DNA of 64,000 nt from JAJPKK01 sp963824905 (GTDB lineage Bacteria > Pseudomonadota > Alphaproteobacteria > Rhizobiales > Xanthobacteraceae), in contig CAWGRH010000010.1 in the NCBI GenBank assembly GCA_963824905.1, positions 372,001-436,000 of the forward strand, written 5' to 3'. Shown here piece by piece: positions 17,067 through 26,188 of the stretch. The notes beneath the pieces were generated by a model. That model worked only from the letters and a program-made list of their open reading frames with translations. It did not search any database and was not told where the DNA came from. Every line of letters begins with the position of its first letter. The first letter of the stretch is position 1. Position numbers and translations under genes: made by a program.

Positions 17067-18449
17067 ATGAGCCTCGACATCGCGCAAATCTATGCCGACC
17101 ACGAAGCCGATCGCTTCGCGTCGCACACCCGCCATCTCAACGAGCAGATGGTGCGCGTCCTCAAGACGCTGGGCTATGACGTCGGCTTCGTGCGCGGCAC
17201 CGGGCAATATCTGTTCGACCGCAACGGCGCGAAATATCTCGATCTGTTGAGCGGCTACGGCGTGTTCGCGGTCGGCCGCAATCACCCGGCGCTGCGCGAC
17301 GCCTTAAAGAGCGTGCTCGACGCCGATTTGCCTGGGCTCGTCCAGTTCGACGTCTCGCCGCTCGCTGGCGTGCTGGCACAGCGGCTGCTCGGCTACATGC
17401 CGTATCTCGACAAGGTATTCTTCGCCAATTCCGGCACCGAGGCGGTCGAAGCTGCGATCAAGTTCGCCCGCGGCGCGACGCGGCGGACCGCGATCATTCA
17501 CTGCGAGCATTCGTTCCACGGGCTGACCTACGGCGCGCTGTCGCTCAACGGCGACGCGATCTTCCGTAACGGCTTCGAGCCGCTGCTGCCCGACTGCACC
17601 GCGGTGCCGTTCAACGACCTCGCCGCGCTCGAGCAGGCGCTCTCGACCCGCAACGCCGCCGCCTTCATCGTCGAGCCGATCCAGGGCAAGGGCGTCAACC
17701 TGCCCGACGACAATTATCTGCGCGAGGCGTCGGAGCTGTGCCGGCGCCACGGCACGTTGTTCATCGCCGACGAGATCCAAACCGGGCTCGGCCGCACCGG
17801 CCGCTTCCTCGCGGTCGATCACTGGGGCGTCGAGCCGGATATGGTTCTGATCGCCAAGGCGCTCTCGGGCGGCCACGTCCCGGTCGGCGCGGTGCTTACG
17901 AAGAAGCGCATCTACGACAAGATTTTCGACCGCATGGACCGCTCGGTGGTGCACGGCTCGACCTTCGCCAAGAACGATCTCGCCATGGCGGCGGGGCTCG
18001 CGACCCTCGACGTGATCGAGAACGAAAGGCTCGTCGCCAAGACCGCGCAGCTCGGCGCGCGGCTGCACGCCGGCCTCTCCGCGCTGATCCCGCGCTACGA
18101 GTTCCTGCGCGACGTGCGCGGCAAGGGGCTGATGCTCGGCATCGAATTCGGGCCGCCGCAGTCGCTCAAGCTCAAGGCGAGCTGGAATCTGCTGGAGTCC
18201 GCCAACAAGGGGCTGTTCTGCCAGCTCATCACCATTCCGCTGTTCGCCGAGCACAAGATCCTGACCCAGGTCGCCGGCCATGCGAGCCACACCATCAAGC
18301 TTCTATGCCCGCTCGTCATCAACGATGCCGACTGCGACTGGATCGTCGATGCTTTCGACAAGGTGATCGCCGCGACCCACCGGGTGCCGGGCGCGATCTG
18401 GTCGCTCGGCCGGACGCTGGTCGGGAACGCGGTGGCGGCAAGGGGATAG
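17067..18449 (+). CDS. hpnO: Class III aminotransferase HpnO (aminobacteriohopanetriol synthesis)
   Basis: A 460-residue PLP-dependent aminotransferase of the ornithine/acetylornithine type. The PLP lysine is K264 in IAKALSGGHVPVG; the preceding FIADEIQTGLGRTGR carries the cofactor-ring Asp. HpnO makes the C35 amine of aminobacteriohopanetriol, presumably from a ribosylhopane-derived aldehyde. Placement directly after hpnN supports HpnO over a general acetylornithine aminotransferase, as does the N-terminus (SLDIAQIYADHEADRFASH). I place the start at the ATG after GGGGGTGACGACG; the frame is open far upstream only because of base composition. Confidence 0.9.
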   Translation: MSLDIAQIYADHEADRFASHTRHLNEQMVRVLKTLGYDVGFVRGTGQYLFDRNGAKYLDLLSGYGVFAVGRNHPALRDALKSVLDADLPGLVQFDVSPLAGVLAQRLLGYMPYLDKVFFANSGTEAVEAAIKFARGATRRTAIIHCEHSFHGLTYGALSLNGDAIFRNGFEPLLPDCTAVPFNDLAALEQALSTRNAAAFIVEPIQGKGVNLPDDNYLREASELCRRHGTLFIADEIQTGLGRTGRFLAVDHWGVEPDMVLIAKALSGGHVPVGAVLTKKRIYDKIFDRMDRSVVHGSTFAKNDLAMAAGLATLDVIENERLVAKTAQLGARLHAGLSALIPRYEFLRDVRGKGLMLGIEFGPPQSLKLKASWNLLESANKGLFCQLITIPLFAEHKILTQVAGHASHTIKLLCPLVINDADCDWIVDAFDKVIAATHRVPGAIWSLGRTLVGNAVAARG

Positions 18450-18475
18450 GCTGGGGCTCGCGGTTGCAGGGATCA

Positions 18476-19882
18476 ATGACCACGCCGAACGAAGCGCTTC
18501 GCGCGATCCTGCCGATCGCAGGTTGGGATGACACGCGGGCAGCCGATGTCGTGTTCACCGGCGGTGCCGATCCTGTGCTGCCGACGCCGTTCCGCATCGG
18601 CGCAGCCGGTGCAGCCAGTCTCGCTGCAAGCGGGCTCGCGGCCACGGAATTGTGGCAGCTCCGGACCGGGCGGCGCCAGCGGGTGAGCGTCGATCTTCGC
18701 CGGGCCGCGGCAGCGTTGCGCAGCGGCCTCTATCTTCAGCTCGCCGGCACGGACATTTCATCGGAGCGAAACCCGATCATGGGCTTCTATCCGACCCGCG
18801 ACGGGCGCTGGTCTTATCTCCATTGCAATTTTCCCAATCATCGCGCGGCGGCACTGCGCGTGCTCGGCGTAGCGGAGGATCGCGAGGCCGTGGCTCGCGC
18901 TGTGGCAACTTGGAACGCCGCCGATCTCGAGGAGGCGATCATCGCTGCGAAGGGCGCCGGCGGCATGGCGCGAACGCAGGCGGAATGGGCTAAACATCCG
19001 CAAGGCGTTGCGGTCGCGGCGTTGCCGCTCATGGAGGTCGTGCGCGTCGGCGACAGCGCCCCCGAACCGCTGCCGGCCGGCAATCGGCCGCTCTCGGGCA
19101 TCCGCGTCCTCGACCTCACGCGTGTCCTGGCCGGACCGACGTGTGGCCGCACGCTCGCCGAACATGGCGCTGATGTCTTGAAGATCACGGGCGCGCATCT
19201 GCCGAGCCTCGGCTACCAGGAATTGGACATCGGTCACGGCAAGCTGTCGGCAGAGCTCGACCTGCGCGCTCAGGGCGATGTCGATATCCTGCACGGGTTG
19301 GTGCGCACTGCAGATGTCTTCAGCCAAGGATATCGTCCCGGCAGCTTGGCCAATCGCGGCTTGTCGCCGGAGGAGTTGACCGCGATCCGGCCTGGGCTCG
19401 TTTACGTCTCGCTCTGTGCTTTCGGTCACACCGGTCCGTGGGCGTCACGGCGCGGCTTCGACACGGTGGTACAAACCGTCAGCGGCATGACGATACGACA
19501 GGCGGAGTGCATCCCGGGGAAGTCTCCGGGGCCGCAGTTCTACCCGGTCTCGGCGATCGACTATTGCACCGGCTACTTGATGGCGTTCGGCACCATGGTC
19601 GCATTGGCGCGTCGGGCGCAGGAAGGCGGCAGCTGGCTGGTGCGGATCTCGCTCGCTCAAGTGGGCAAGTGGATCGTCGATCTCGGCGAGGTGCCGCCGG
19701 CGGCGCTCGCGCGCATCCCGGCCGAGTTCACCGCCGACGAGCTCGCACGTTGGTCGACGGTGAGCGAGACCCCATCCGGCCGGCTCCGCCACCTCGGGCC
19801 GGCCGTGCATTTGTCCGAAACTCCGCCGTACTGGGCGCGGCCCGCGGTTCCGCTCGGCTATCACCGCCCCGTGTGGCCGTGA
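18476..19882 (+). CDS. CaiB/BaiF family CoA-transferase
   Basis: A 468-residue family III CoA-transferase. The recognisable domain begins near residue 205 (GIRVLDLTRVLAGPTCGRTLAEHGADVLKI) and includes the Asp of RRGFDTVVQTVSGM, the position that forms the acyl-CoA anhydride in formyl-CoA transferase. The first ~190 residues look like a second, shortened copy of the fold, a layout shared by many ~470-residue proteobacterial homologues. It transfers CoA between carboxylic acids; the substrate is unknown. It starts 26 bases after hpnO on the same strand, but nothing suggests a hopanoid role. The downstream Bug receptor suggests an organic-acid uptake and activation unit. Confidence 0.88.
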   Translation: MTTPNEALRAILPIAGWDDTRAADVVFTGGADPVLPTPFRIGAAGAASLAASGLAATELWQLRTGRRQRVSVDLRRAAAALRSGLYLQLAGTDISSERNPIMGFYPTRDGRWSYLHCNFPNHRAAALRVLGVAEDREAVARAVATWNAADLEEAIIAAKGAGGMARTQAEWAKHPQGVAVAALPLMEVVRVGDSAPEPLPAGNRPLSGIRVLDLTRVLAGPTCGRTLAEHGADVLKITGAHLPSLGYQELDIGHGKLSAELDLRAQGDVDILHGLVRTADVFSQGYRPGSLANRGLSPEELTAIRPGLVYVSLCAFGHTGPWASRRGFDTVVQTVSGMTIRQAECIPGKSPGPQFYPVSAIDYCTGYLMAFGTMVALARRAQEGGSWLVRISLAQVGKWIVDLGEVPPAALARIPAEFTADELARWSTVSETPSGRLRHLGPAVHLSETPPYWARPAVPLGYHRPVWP

Positions 19883-20025
19883 CAGGCGAGAAAGCCGCGG
19901 CTATCTGCATCACCAACAAAGGTCGCGACCGCCGAGAACGATCATTGCCCGCTTTGGGCGATTTTGCGAACGTGGTGCGCTCTGCTGTTCGCATCGATCA
20001 ACTGGCATTGCCCGGGAGCATTGTC

Positions 20026-21003
20026 ATGAACCTTCCTCGGCGGCAATTTCTTCGTCTGGCGGCAGGTGCTTTTGCCGCGCCGGCCGTTGCCAGCCATGCC
20101 CTGGCGGACGCGTATCCAAGCCGGACGGTGCGTTTCCTCAGCGGTTTCGCGGCTGCCGGCGGCAACGACATCATTTCGCGTCTGATGGGGCAGTGGCTGA
20201 CCGAGCGGTTGGGCCAGACGTTCGTCATCGAGAACCGCCCCGGCGCGGGCACCAACATCGCAGCCGAGACGGTGATCAACTCACCTCCCGACGGCTACAC
20301 GCTGTTCGGCACCAATCTGTCGAGTGCGATCAACGCCACGCTCTACGAAAAGCTCAGCTTCGATTTCATGCGCGACATGCTGCCGGTCGCCGGCATCGCC
20401 CAAGCGCCGTCTGCGTTCGCGGTGAATTCCTCCCTGCCGGTGAAGACCGTCCCCGAGTTTATCGCCTACGCCAAGGCCAATCCGGGCCGGATCAATATGG
20501 GGTCGGCCGGCGTCGGCAGTACGAGCCATCTCGCCGGCGAACTGTTCAAGATGATGGCCGGCGTCAATCTGGTCCACGTGCCGTATCGTGGCAACGCGCT
20601 GGCGCTGACCGACCTGATCTCGGGACAGATCGAGGTGCTGTTTCCTTCGCTCGGCTCCTCGATCGAATATGTGAAGACCGGCAAGGTGCGCGCGCTCGCG
20701 GTGACCGGCGCGACCCGCTCCGACGCGCTGCCTGACCTGCCGGCTGTCGCCGAGACGCTCCCAGGCTATGAGGCCGCCTCATTCTATGGGATCGGGGCGC
20801 CCCGCCATACCCCGGTTGAGATCGTCGAGATTCTGAACAAAGCGGTCAACGCCGGGCTTGCCGATCCCAAGCTCAACGTCCGTCTCGCCGACCTTGGAAG
20901 CGTGCCGCTGCCGGGATCGCCGGCCACGTTCGGCAAGCTGATCGCCGATGAAACCGTAAAATGGGGCAAGGTGATCAGGTTCGCTGGCATCAAGGCGCAG
21001 TGA
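20026..21003 (+). CDS. Bug family (TctC-like) periplasmic solute-binding protein
   Basis: A 325-residue receptor of the tripartite tricarboxylate transporter family. The N-terminus MNLPRRQFLRLAAGAFAAP looks like a Tat-type or strong Sec signal, with cleavage probably after SHALA. The mature protein starts YPSRTVRFLSGFAAAGGNDI, where family members have YPxxPI...PxxPGGxxD, followed by FVIENRPGAGTNIA and a PPDGYT segment. Bug proteins bind small carboxylates or aromatic acids. No TctA/TctB membrane genes are next to it, which is usual for this expanded family. The preceding CoA-transferase may act on the imported acid. Confidence 0.92.
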   Translation: MNLPRRQFLRLAAGAFAAPAVASHALADAYPSRTVRFLSGFAAAGGNDIISRLMGQWLTERLGQTFVIENRPGAGTNIAAETVINSPPDGYTLFGTNLSSAINATLYEKLSFDFMRDMLPVAGIAQAPSAFAVNSSLPVKTVPEFIAYAKANPGRINMGSAGVGSTSHLAGELFKMMAGVNLVHVPYRGNALALTDLISGQIEVLFPSLGSSIEYVKTGKVRALAVTGATRSDALPDLPAVAETLPGYEAASFYGIGAPRHTPVEIVEILNKAVNAGLADPKLNVRLADLGSVPLPGSPATFGKLIADETVKWGKVIRFAGIKAQ

Positions 21004-21064
21004 CTGGCCCAGGTCCGGCCGGGAGGCGACCATCCCCGCCGCAAATGGGTCTCATCAGTTCCGA

Positions 21065-21379
21065 TCAGTAATAACCTTCTGCCCGGCAGTAGCTGTCTTC
21101 ATCATCAATTCCTTTTTGCGGCCGCCTGCCTCGTTCGGAGAAATTCTTCGCAATTGTCGCGGGCGCGCCTGGAGCGGTCGCTTCAATGAGGCGAAGGCTG
21201 CCCAACAGGCACATGAGAGCTGCTCTCTCCTCGGCCAGTCGATGCCTCACAAACCGTCGCTCGAGATCGCTCAGCTCGGCACGCAGAAGTCGTCTGTAGC
21301 GGCCGATGTTGCTTCGATGAGCAGCAATGCGTTGAGCATCAAAATCAGAGACATCATCCAGACCGCAGTTCGCCGTCAC
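21065..21379 (-). CDS. Hypothetical protein, 104 residues
   Basis: No named domain is recognised. The sequence has a middle helical segment (HRSNIGRYRRLLRAELSDLERRFVRHRLAEERAAL, about residues 20-55) of a kind I recall from short Bradyrhizobium/Rhodopseudomonas proteins in which it is followed by more variable tails. The charged C-terminus is unusual. The gene stands alone, convergent with the Bug receptor. No function can be assigned; it is more likely real than not because the helix-rich segment has a protein-like pattern. Confidence 0.5.
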   Translation of the reverse strand: MTANCGLDDVSDFDAQRIAAHRSNIGRYRRLLRAELSDLERRFVRHRLAEERAALMCLLGSLRLIEATAPGAPATIAKNFSERGRRPQKGIDDEDSYCRAEGYY

Positions 21380-21428
21380 ATGTCACCTTCATTTTAGTTT
21401 GAGCACGGCACGCGACACACGCAGCCTC

Positions 21429-21638
21429 TCAAGTTGACAGGACCGGCGTCGGGGCTGCTGGAGGCACGCAATCGAAATAAGCCAACCGCGCCATTTCATC
21501 CTTCAATTGCAACTTGCGACGCTTGAGTTCCGCCAGGATGAAATCGCCTACGGATGGATGCTGAAGCGCTTCGGCAAGCTCGTCCTCGAGCATCCGATGC
21601 CGCCGTGCGAGTTCGACAATATGCGTAGATGTGGCCAT
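21429..21638 (-). CDS. DUF465 (YdcH-like) small protein
   Basis: A 69-residue protein with the DUF465 pattern: STHIVELARRHRMLEDELAEAL, a linker, then LAELKRRKLQLKDEMARL. This forms a short helical hairpin or coiled coil. The start is decided by a perfect AGGAGGAACCC ribosome site before ATG; the frame is open another 48 codons upstream but that part does not belong to the family. Function is unknown; relatives are abundant small cytoplasmic proteins. Confidence 0.88.
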   Translation of the reverse strand: MATSTHIVELARRHRMLEDELAEALQHPSVGDFILAELKRRKLQLKDEMARLAYFDCVPPAAPTPVLST

Positions 21639-21782
21639 GGGTTCCTCCTGCATGTTTGATTTACCGTCCGACTGTGACCCCTTCGGGCTGGCATTCCGGC
21701 TGCGATTGGGGAATTTGGGGGTCTGGGTATGACGCTGACGAATGAAGCCGGGCCGTTCGTCGGAAAGCGGAGAACCGACCAC

Positions 21783-22136
21783 CGCCGTCAGCGAAAACCT
21801 CGACCTGGAGACGCGATCATCTTCGCAGGATGGGGCCCCGACTGCATGGTGTCGAAGCCGCTAGTAAACCGTGAAACGCTCTGGACGGGTGCGCCGAGCC
21901 GCTGAGTTTACGGATTTTGAGCCGGGCATCGAAGCCACGAAGTCCATCGCTACGTTGAAGCCATCGACGTAGGGTTGGTTCGAATGGCCGCCCCTGCCGT
22001 TAGCCCTTAATGGCGGTGCTCGCCAAGATGCTGGAGTGCCATGACGGAGCCTGGATGGACGGGGTTCCGCTGCCTTTACGTGTTGAGGAAGCTGTCCTAC
22101 GCTTAGGGGTCGGCTCGAGCCTCGGGAACTCCAAAC
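21783..22136. other. Intergenic stretch without recognisable features
   Basis: No frame here looks like a gene on either strand, and no clear promoter or palindrome is visible. A GGTTCGAAT at about 21975 resembles a tRNA T-loop, but its flanks do not pair. The cyclase promoter should lie near its right end. Confidence 0.5.
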
Positions 22137-23543
22137 GTGAGTGAGATCGAAGCGCTGTTCCGCGTGTTGCGGCAGTCGGCGAGCCCTGATGTCGCCGCTA
22201 CCATAGAAAGCGCGGTTCACAGTGGAACCGAACGTGAGCTTTGTCGCACTAACGTTCTCGGTTTTGCGGCGCGACACAACCTCGACGAAGAATCCGCCAT
22301 TGCCGGGTTCCTCCACGCCGCCCGGCTCGGCATTTTCGAATTGTCGTGGAACGTGCTGTGCCCGGGTTGTGGCGGTGTGCTGAACGAGGGCGCGACGCTC
22401 AAGACCATCGACCGCGAGGAATATGGCTGCGCGCTGTGCGCCGCCGGCTACAAACCAACGCTGGACGAGATGGTCGAGGTGACCTTCACGGTGAGCCCCC
22501 GTGCTCGCCGCATCGCCGCCCACGATCCCGATACGCTCCCGGAGGCCGAGTACTACCGCCAGATCTTCTGGAGCTCGGGCGTCGATTTGCCGGAGTCGCT
22601 GAGCGACAGCATCGCCGAGTTCACCGTCGATTCGATCGAACTCCCCGCCGGTGAAAAGGCGGTTCTCTCGGTGCAACTGCCCGATCATTTCGTCATCGTC
22701 TTTGACCCGGTGACGCACGGAACGCAGTTTCTCGACGTCAAGGGAGAGCCGACGCGCGAGCGCCAGACCCTCTCCATGGTGTTCGACAAGCTCAAGCCGC
22801 CGGCCGGAACGATCCAGCTGCGGCCGGGGCCGTTGCGCCTGTCGCTCGAGAACCGGACCGACCGCCGCGTCATTCCGGCGCTGTGGATTGCCGGCGATCG
22901 ACTCCACGATCTGCTCGGCAAGCGCAAGCCTTTCTTGACGGCAAAGCGCCTCCTGACCAACCAGACGTTTCGCGACATCTATCGCGCTGACGTCATGGAT
23001 ATCGATCAGCGGCTCAGAATCACGAGCCTCACGTTCCTCTTCACAGATCTCAAGGGCTCCACCGCGCTCTATGAGCGCGTCGGCGATCTCGTCGCATTCG
23101 ACCTCGTTCGCCAGCATTTTCATGTTCTGCAGGAGGTCGTGGCGGCCGAGGCCGGGGCGATCGTGAAGACGATCGGCGACGCGGTCATGGCGACCTTCTC
23201 GACGCCCGACCGTGCGGTCGCGGCCGCGCTGCGCATGCGGGAAGAGATGGCGCGCATCAATGCCGAACGCGGGAACGACGACCTCGTGCTCAAGATCGGC
23301 ATCCATGAGGGGCCGTGCCTCGCCGTCATGCTCAACGACAACCAGGACTATTTCGGCCAGACTGTGAACATGGCGTCACGCGTGCAAGGCCTCGCCTCCT
23401 CGCGCGCCATCGTGGCGACCAAGCCGGTGGTGGAGAACCAGCAGGCCGCGAAAATTCTTGAAGGCTCGGGCCTGCGACCGCGGATTCAGCGCGCCGCGCT
23501 GCGCGGGATCACCGACGAGACGGTGGTCTACGAGATACCGTGA
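22137..23543 (+). CDS. Class III adenylate/guanylate cyclase with N-terminal DUF5939-like region
   Basis: A 468-residue protein starting at GTG. The C-terminal ~170 residues form a class III nucleotide cyclase domain with both metal Asp residues (FTDLKGST and GDAVMATF) and the Asn/Arg pair in GQTVNMASR, so it should be active in making a cyclic nucleotide. The N-terminal ~280 residues resemble DUF5939. They carry a zinc-ribbon-like pair CPGC...CALC (around residues 78-105), preceded by a helical region. No membrane helices are seen, so it is probably a cytoplasmic sensor-cyclase. The ribosome site is weak (GGGAA). It lies just upstream of a pseudogene and has no partner gene nearby. Confidence 0.9.
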   Translation: MSEIEALFRVLRQSASPDVAATIESAVHSGTERELCRTNVLGFAARHNLDEESAIAGFLHAARLGIFELSWNVLCPGCGGVLNEGATLKTIDREEYGCALCAAGYKPTLDEMVEVTFTVSPRARRIAAHDPDTLPEAEYYRQIFWSSGVDLPESLSDSIAEFTVDSIELPAGEKAVLSVQLPDHFVIVFDPVTHGTQFLDVKGEPTRERQTLSMVFDKLKPPAGTIQLRPGPLRLSLENRTDRRVIPALWIAGDRLHDLLGKRKPFLTAKRLLTNQTFRDIYRADVMDIDQRLRITSLTFLFTDLKGSTALYERVGDLVAFDLVRQHFHVLQEVVAAEAGAIVKTIGDAVMATFSTPDRAVAAALRMREEMARINAERGNDDLVLKIGIHEGPCLAVMLNDNQDYFGQTVNMASRVQGLASSRAIVATKPVVENQQAAKILEGSGLRPRIQRAALRGITDETVVYEIP

Positions 23544-23552
23544 CGAGGGGCG

Positions 23553-23766
23553 GGATGTCTCATGAGCTACGGAACGAACTTTCCGGATGCGATGCGTCAA
23601 GTCGGCGTTTACACCGGGCCGCATTCTCAAAGGCGAAAAGCCGGCCGAGCTTCCGGTCGTGCAGCCCACCAAGTTCGAGCTGGTGATCAACCTCAAGGCT
23701 GCCAAAGCGCTCGGCCTTACCGTCCCGGAAACGCTGCTGGCAACTGCCGATGAGGTGATCGATTAG
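23553..23766 (+). pseudogene. Remnant of an ABC_sub_bind (PF04392) substrate-binding protein gene
   Basis: Only the C-terminal quarter survives. GCLMSYGTNFPDAMRQVGVYTG is read in one frame, and RILKGEKPAELPVVQPTKFE through LLATADEVID in the next. Joined, they match the end of this family, including the intact relative at 60-61 kb in this window (GLMSYGANEAETIRRAGIYVGRILRGE). The shift of one base lies in ACCGGGCCG near 23617. The remnant starts about ten bases after the cyclase stop, so the rest of the gene was removed by deletion or replacement. Confidence 0.85.
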
Positions 23767-23841
23767 CTCTCGAGCATGACCGGTACGAGCGCATGAGCGG
23801 TCTTTCGCGCGGCGGGTAGATGCAGGGACGAGCCAGGCCCC

Positions 23842-24819
23842 TCAATGCATCCGCGGCACTTTGAAGAAGCGGCTGCGTTCCGAGGAGACGATCTTCTGCT
23901 CGAAGGTGCGGCCGTCGCGGTAGATGCGCAGCGGCACCTCGACCCCGGCGTTGCCGAGCGACCAGATGCGGCGGAACAGTGAGGCGAGGGTGGTCGGCTC
24001 GTGGCCGGCGATCGATTGCACCACGTCGCCCGCCTGCAGGCCGGCCTTCTGCGCCGGCCCGCGTTCGGCGACGCCGATGATGACGATGCGGTCCTCGATC
24101 TCCGCGGCATAGAAGCCGAGCCACGGGCGCGCCGGCCGATTGGGCCGCCCGTGGCGCAGCAGGTCGTCGAGGATCGGATTCAGCAGGTCGATCGGGACGA
24201 CCATGTTGAGATGGCCCTCGCTGTCCTTCTCGCGCCCCTGCTCGAGTTGCAACGAGCCGATGCCGATGAGCTCGCCGGCCGGGCCGATCACGGCAGTGCC
24301 GCCCCAGTTGGGATGCGACGGCGAGGTGAAGATCGCCTCGTCGAGCACGTATTCCCAGTAGCCGGCGAATTCCTGCTTGGCGACCATTCGCGCCGCGACC
24401 GAACGGTGGAGGCCGCCAGCGCCGGCGACCACCACCCGCTCGCCGACCGAGGTGTGGGCGGAGTTGCCGATCGGCAGCGGCCGCACGTTGAGGCGTGACA
24501 ACGCCTGGATGAGGCCGAAGCCGGTCTCCTGGTCGTAGGCCAGTGCGTGGCCGGGCACTGCAGGCCCGCCCAGCGGGGTCAGCCAGATCGATTCCGCTTC
24601 GGTGATCAGGTAGCCGATGGTGAGGACGAGGCCGCTGTCGCGGATCAGCACGCCGTTGCCGGCGCGCTCGGTGCCGAGCGTCTGGGCGGTGAAGGCGTCG
24701 TCGGGGATTTCGGCTCGGATGCCCACTACCGATGCGACGGCGGTGGCAAGGTCATAGTCGTAGTCAGCGGGCTTCGGCTGGTTTTCCCGCGGCACTTTCC
24801 AGTCGCTTACGGTCGCCAT
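23842..24819 (-). CDS. HtrA-like serine protease homologue lacking the catalytic triad, with PDZ domain
   Basis: A 325-residue protein with a trypsin-like double barrel (about residues 20-215) and a PDZ domain (about 230-315, with GVAERGPAQKAGLQAGDVV). Fold motifs are clear, but each triad position is changed. The HtrA-type LTNNHV is LTIGYL (Tyr70 for His), DPxTDLA is DQETGFG (Gly100 for Asp) and GNSGGP is PNWGGT (Trp172 for Ser). It should therefore bind rather than cleave peptides. No signal peptide is seen, so it is probably cytoplasmic. The start is the ATG after AGAGGACCCC. It is the last gene of a minus-strand group with a monooxygenase and a molybdenum hydroxylase, from which it is separated by about 165 bases. 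Confidence 0.85.
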   Translation of the reverse strand: MATVSDWKVPRENQPKPADYDYDLATAVASVVGIRAEIPDDAFTAQTLGTERAGNGVLIRDSGLVLTIGYLITEAESIWLTPLGGPAVPGHALAYDQETGFGLIQALSRLNVRPLPIGNSAHTSVGERVVVAGAGGLHRSVAARMVAKQEFAGYWEYVLDEAIFTSPSHPNWGGTAVIGPAGELIGIGSLQLEQGREKDSEGHLNMVVPIDLLNPILDDLLRHGRPNRPARPWLGFYAAEIEDRIVIIGVAERGPAQKAGLQAGDVVQSIAGHEPTTLASLFRRIWSLGNAGVEVPLRIYRDGRTFEQKIVSSERSRFFKVPRMH

Positions 24820-24985
24820 GGGGTCCTCTTCTGCCGGAAAGATCAAATCATTCCGGCGGATACTTTCAAGTCCGCGCCAGGGTTGAGCCCCGCTGGACCC
24901 TGGGCAGCCGGTTTACGCGGGATCCGCGCAGGATTTTATTCGCTCGCCAGGCACTCGCCTAGCGGTGCGGCGGCCTCAGAAGCCG

Positions 24986-26188
24986 TCAAATCTCGGCGGT
25001 TTCCACGTTGTAGGTGAAGATCCACTCGTAGCGCTGGATGATCGCCTCGCGGCTCCATTCGCGGTCGACATAAGCCGTCGCCCCCGCCTCGGTGGCGAGC
25101 GCCGGGTTGTGAAAGCGCACCGCATTGTCGTTGGCGCCTTTGACCTTGCGGGTAGTGACGGCGAGGCGCGCCTGCTCGTAACGGGCGAGCGCGGTCGGGA
25201 CGTCGCCGTATTGGTCGAAGCAGCGGCCGAGGATGACGGCATCCTCGAGCGCCATCACTGCACCCTGCGCGAGCATCGGCAGCGTCGAATGGCAGGCGTC
25301 GCCGAGCAGCGTGGTGCGCCCGCGGGTCCATTGCGGGAGGGGATCGCGGCCCATCAGCGCCCATTTGAAGAGCGTCGGCGAGGCGGCGATCATCTCCTGG
25401 ACGTCGTGGTGCCAGCCGATGAAGTCGCGGGCGCATTCTTCGGCGGACCCTCGCGTGTTCCAGGATTCGACCTGCCAGTCGTCGCGCTCCATGATACCGA
25501 CGAAGTTCATCAGCCGGCCGGCGCGCAGCGGATAGTGCACGACATGGCCGCCGACGCCGATCCAGTTGGTCGCCTTGTCGCGGCTGATCTGCGGCGGCAC
25601 CCGCTCGATCGGGATCACGCCGCGCCACGCGATCATGCCGAAGAAGCGCGGGCGGTCGCCGCCGAACAGCGCGTGGCGGATAGCGGAGTGGACGCCGTCG
25701 GCGCCGATCAGCGCATCGCCCTCGACCTTCAAGCCGTCCGAAAGGTCGAGTGTGACGCGGCCGTTCGCTTCGCTGCAGCCGACGGCGCGGCGGCCAAGCT
25801 GGATCGCGTCGGGCTTCTTTGCCCGTACTGCGTCGGCAAGCACCTGCAGGAGGTCCGGGCGGTAGACGGTGGCATAGGGAAAGCCGTAGCGCTCGACCGC
25901 CTCGGTGCCGAGGTCGAACAGCTTCCAGGTCTTGCCGGTGTTCCACAGCCGGACTTCTTTGCCGACGGTGTTGCAGGAAAGCCGCTGCATCGCGTCGAAC
26001 ACGCCGAGCGCATGCAGCGCCCGGTTGCCGTTGGGACTGATCTGGACGCCGGCACCCACTTCCCTGAGGTCGGACGCCTGCTCGTAGACGTCGACGTCGT
26101 GGCCGCGGTCGAGCAGCGAAAGTGCCGCCGCAAGCCCGCCGATGCCGCCGCCGGCAATCAGGACGTGATGCTTCCCGCCCGCGCTCAT
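24986..26188 (-). CDS. FAD-dependent aromatic monooxygenase (salicylate/3-hydroxybenzoate hydroxylase-like)
   Basis: A 400-residue class A flavoprotein monooxygenase. It shows the FAD fingerprint HVLIAGGGIGGLAAALSL, the DG motif in DALIGADGVHSAIR, and the GD motif in LLGDACHSTLPMLAQG. Such enzymes use NAD(P)H and oxygen to hydroxylate phenolic acids, sometimes with decarboxylation. It resembles salicylate 1-hydroxylase and 3-hydroxybenzoate 6-hydroxylase more than p-hydroxybenzoate hydroxylase, but the substrate cannot be fixed by eye. Its start overlaps the stop of the molybdenum hydroxylase (ATGA), so the two are cotranslated and probably act in one pathway. Confidence 0.9.
   Translation of the reverse strand: MSAGGKHHVLIAGGGIGGLAAALSLLDRGHDVDVYEQASDLREVGAGVQISPNGNRALHALGVFDAMQRLSCNTVGKEVRLWNTGKTWKLFDLGTEAVERYGFPYATVYRPDLLQVLADAVRAKKPDAIQLGRRAVGCSEANGRVTLDLSDGLKVEGDALIGADGVHSAIRHALFGGDRPRFFGMIAWRGVIPIERVPPQISRDKATNWIGVGGHVVHYPLRAGRLMNFVGIMERDDWQVESWNTRGSAEECARDFIGWHHDVQEMIAASPTLFKWALMGRDPLPQWTRGRTTLLGDACHSTLPMLAQGAVMALEDAVILGRCFDQYGDVPTALARYEQARLAVTTRKVKGANDNAVRFHNPALATEAGATAYVDREWSREAIIQRYEWIFTYNVETAEI

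Noticed and set aside
21960..22000. A tRNA-like GGTTCGAAT
   Set aside because: The flanking bases do not form a T-stem, and no anticodon or acceptor stem is found nearby.
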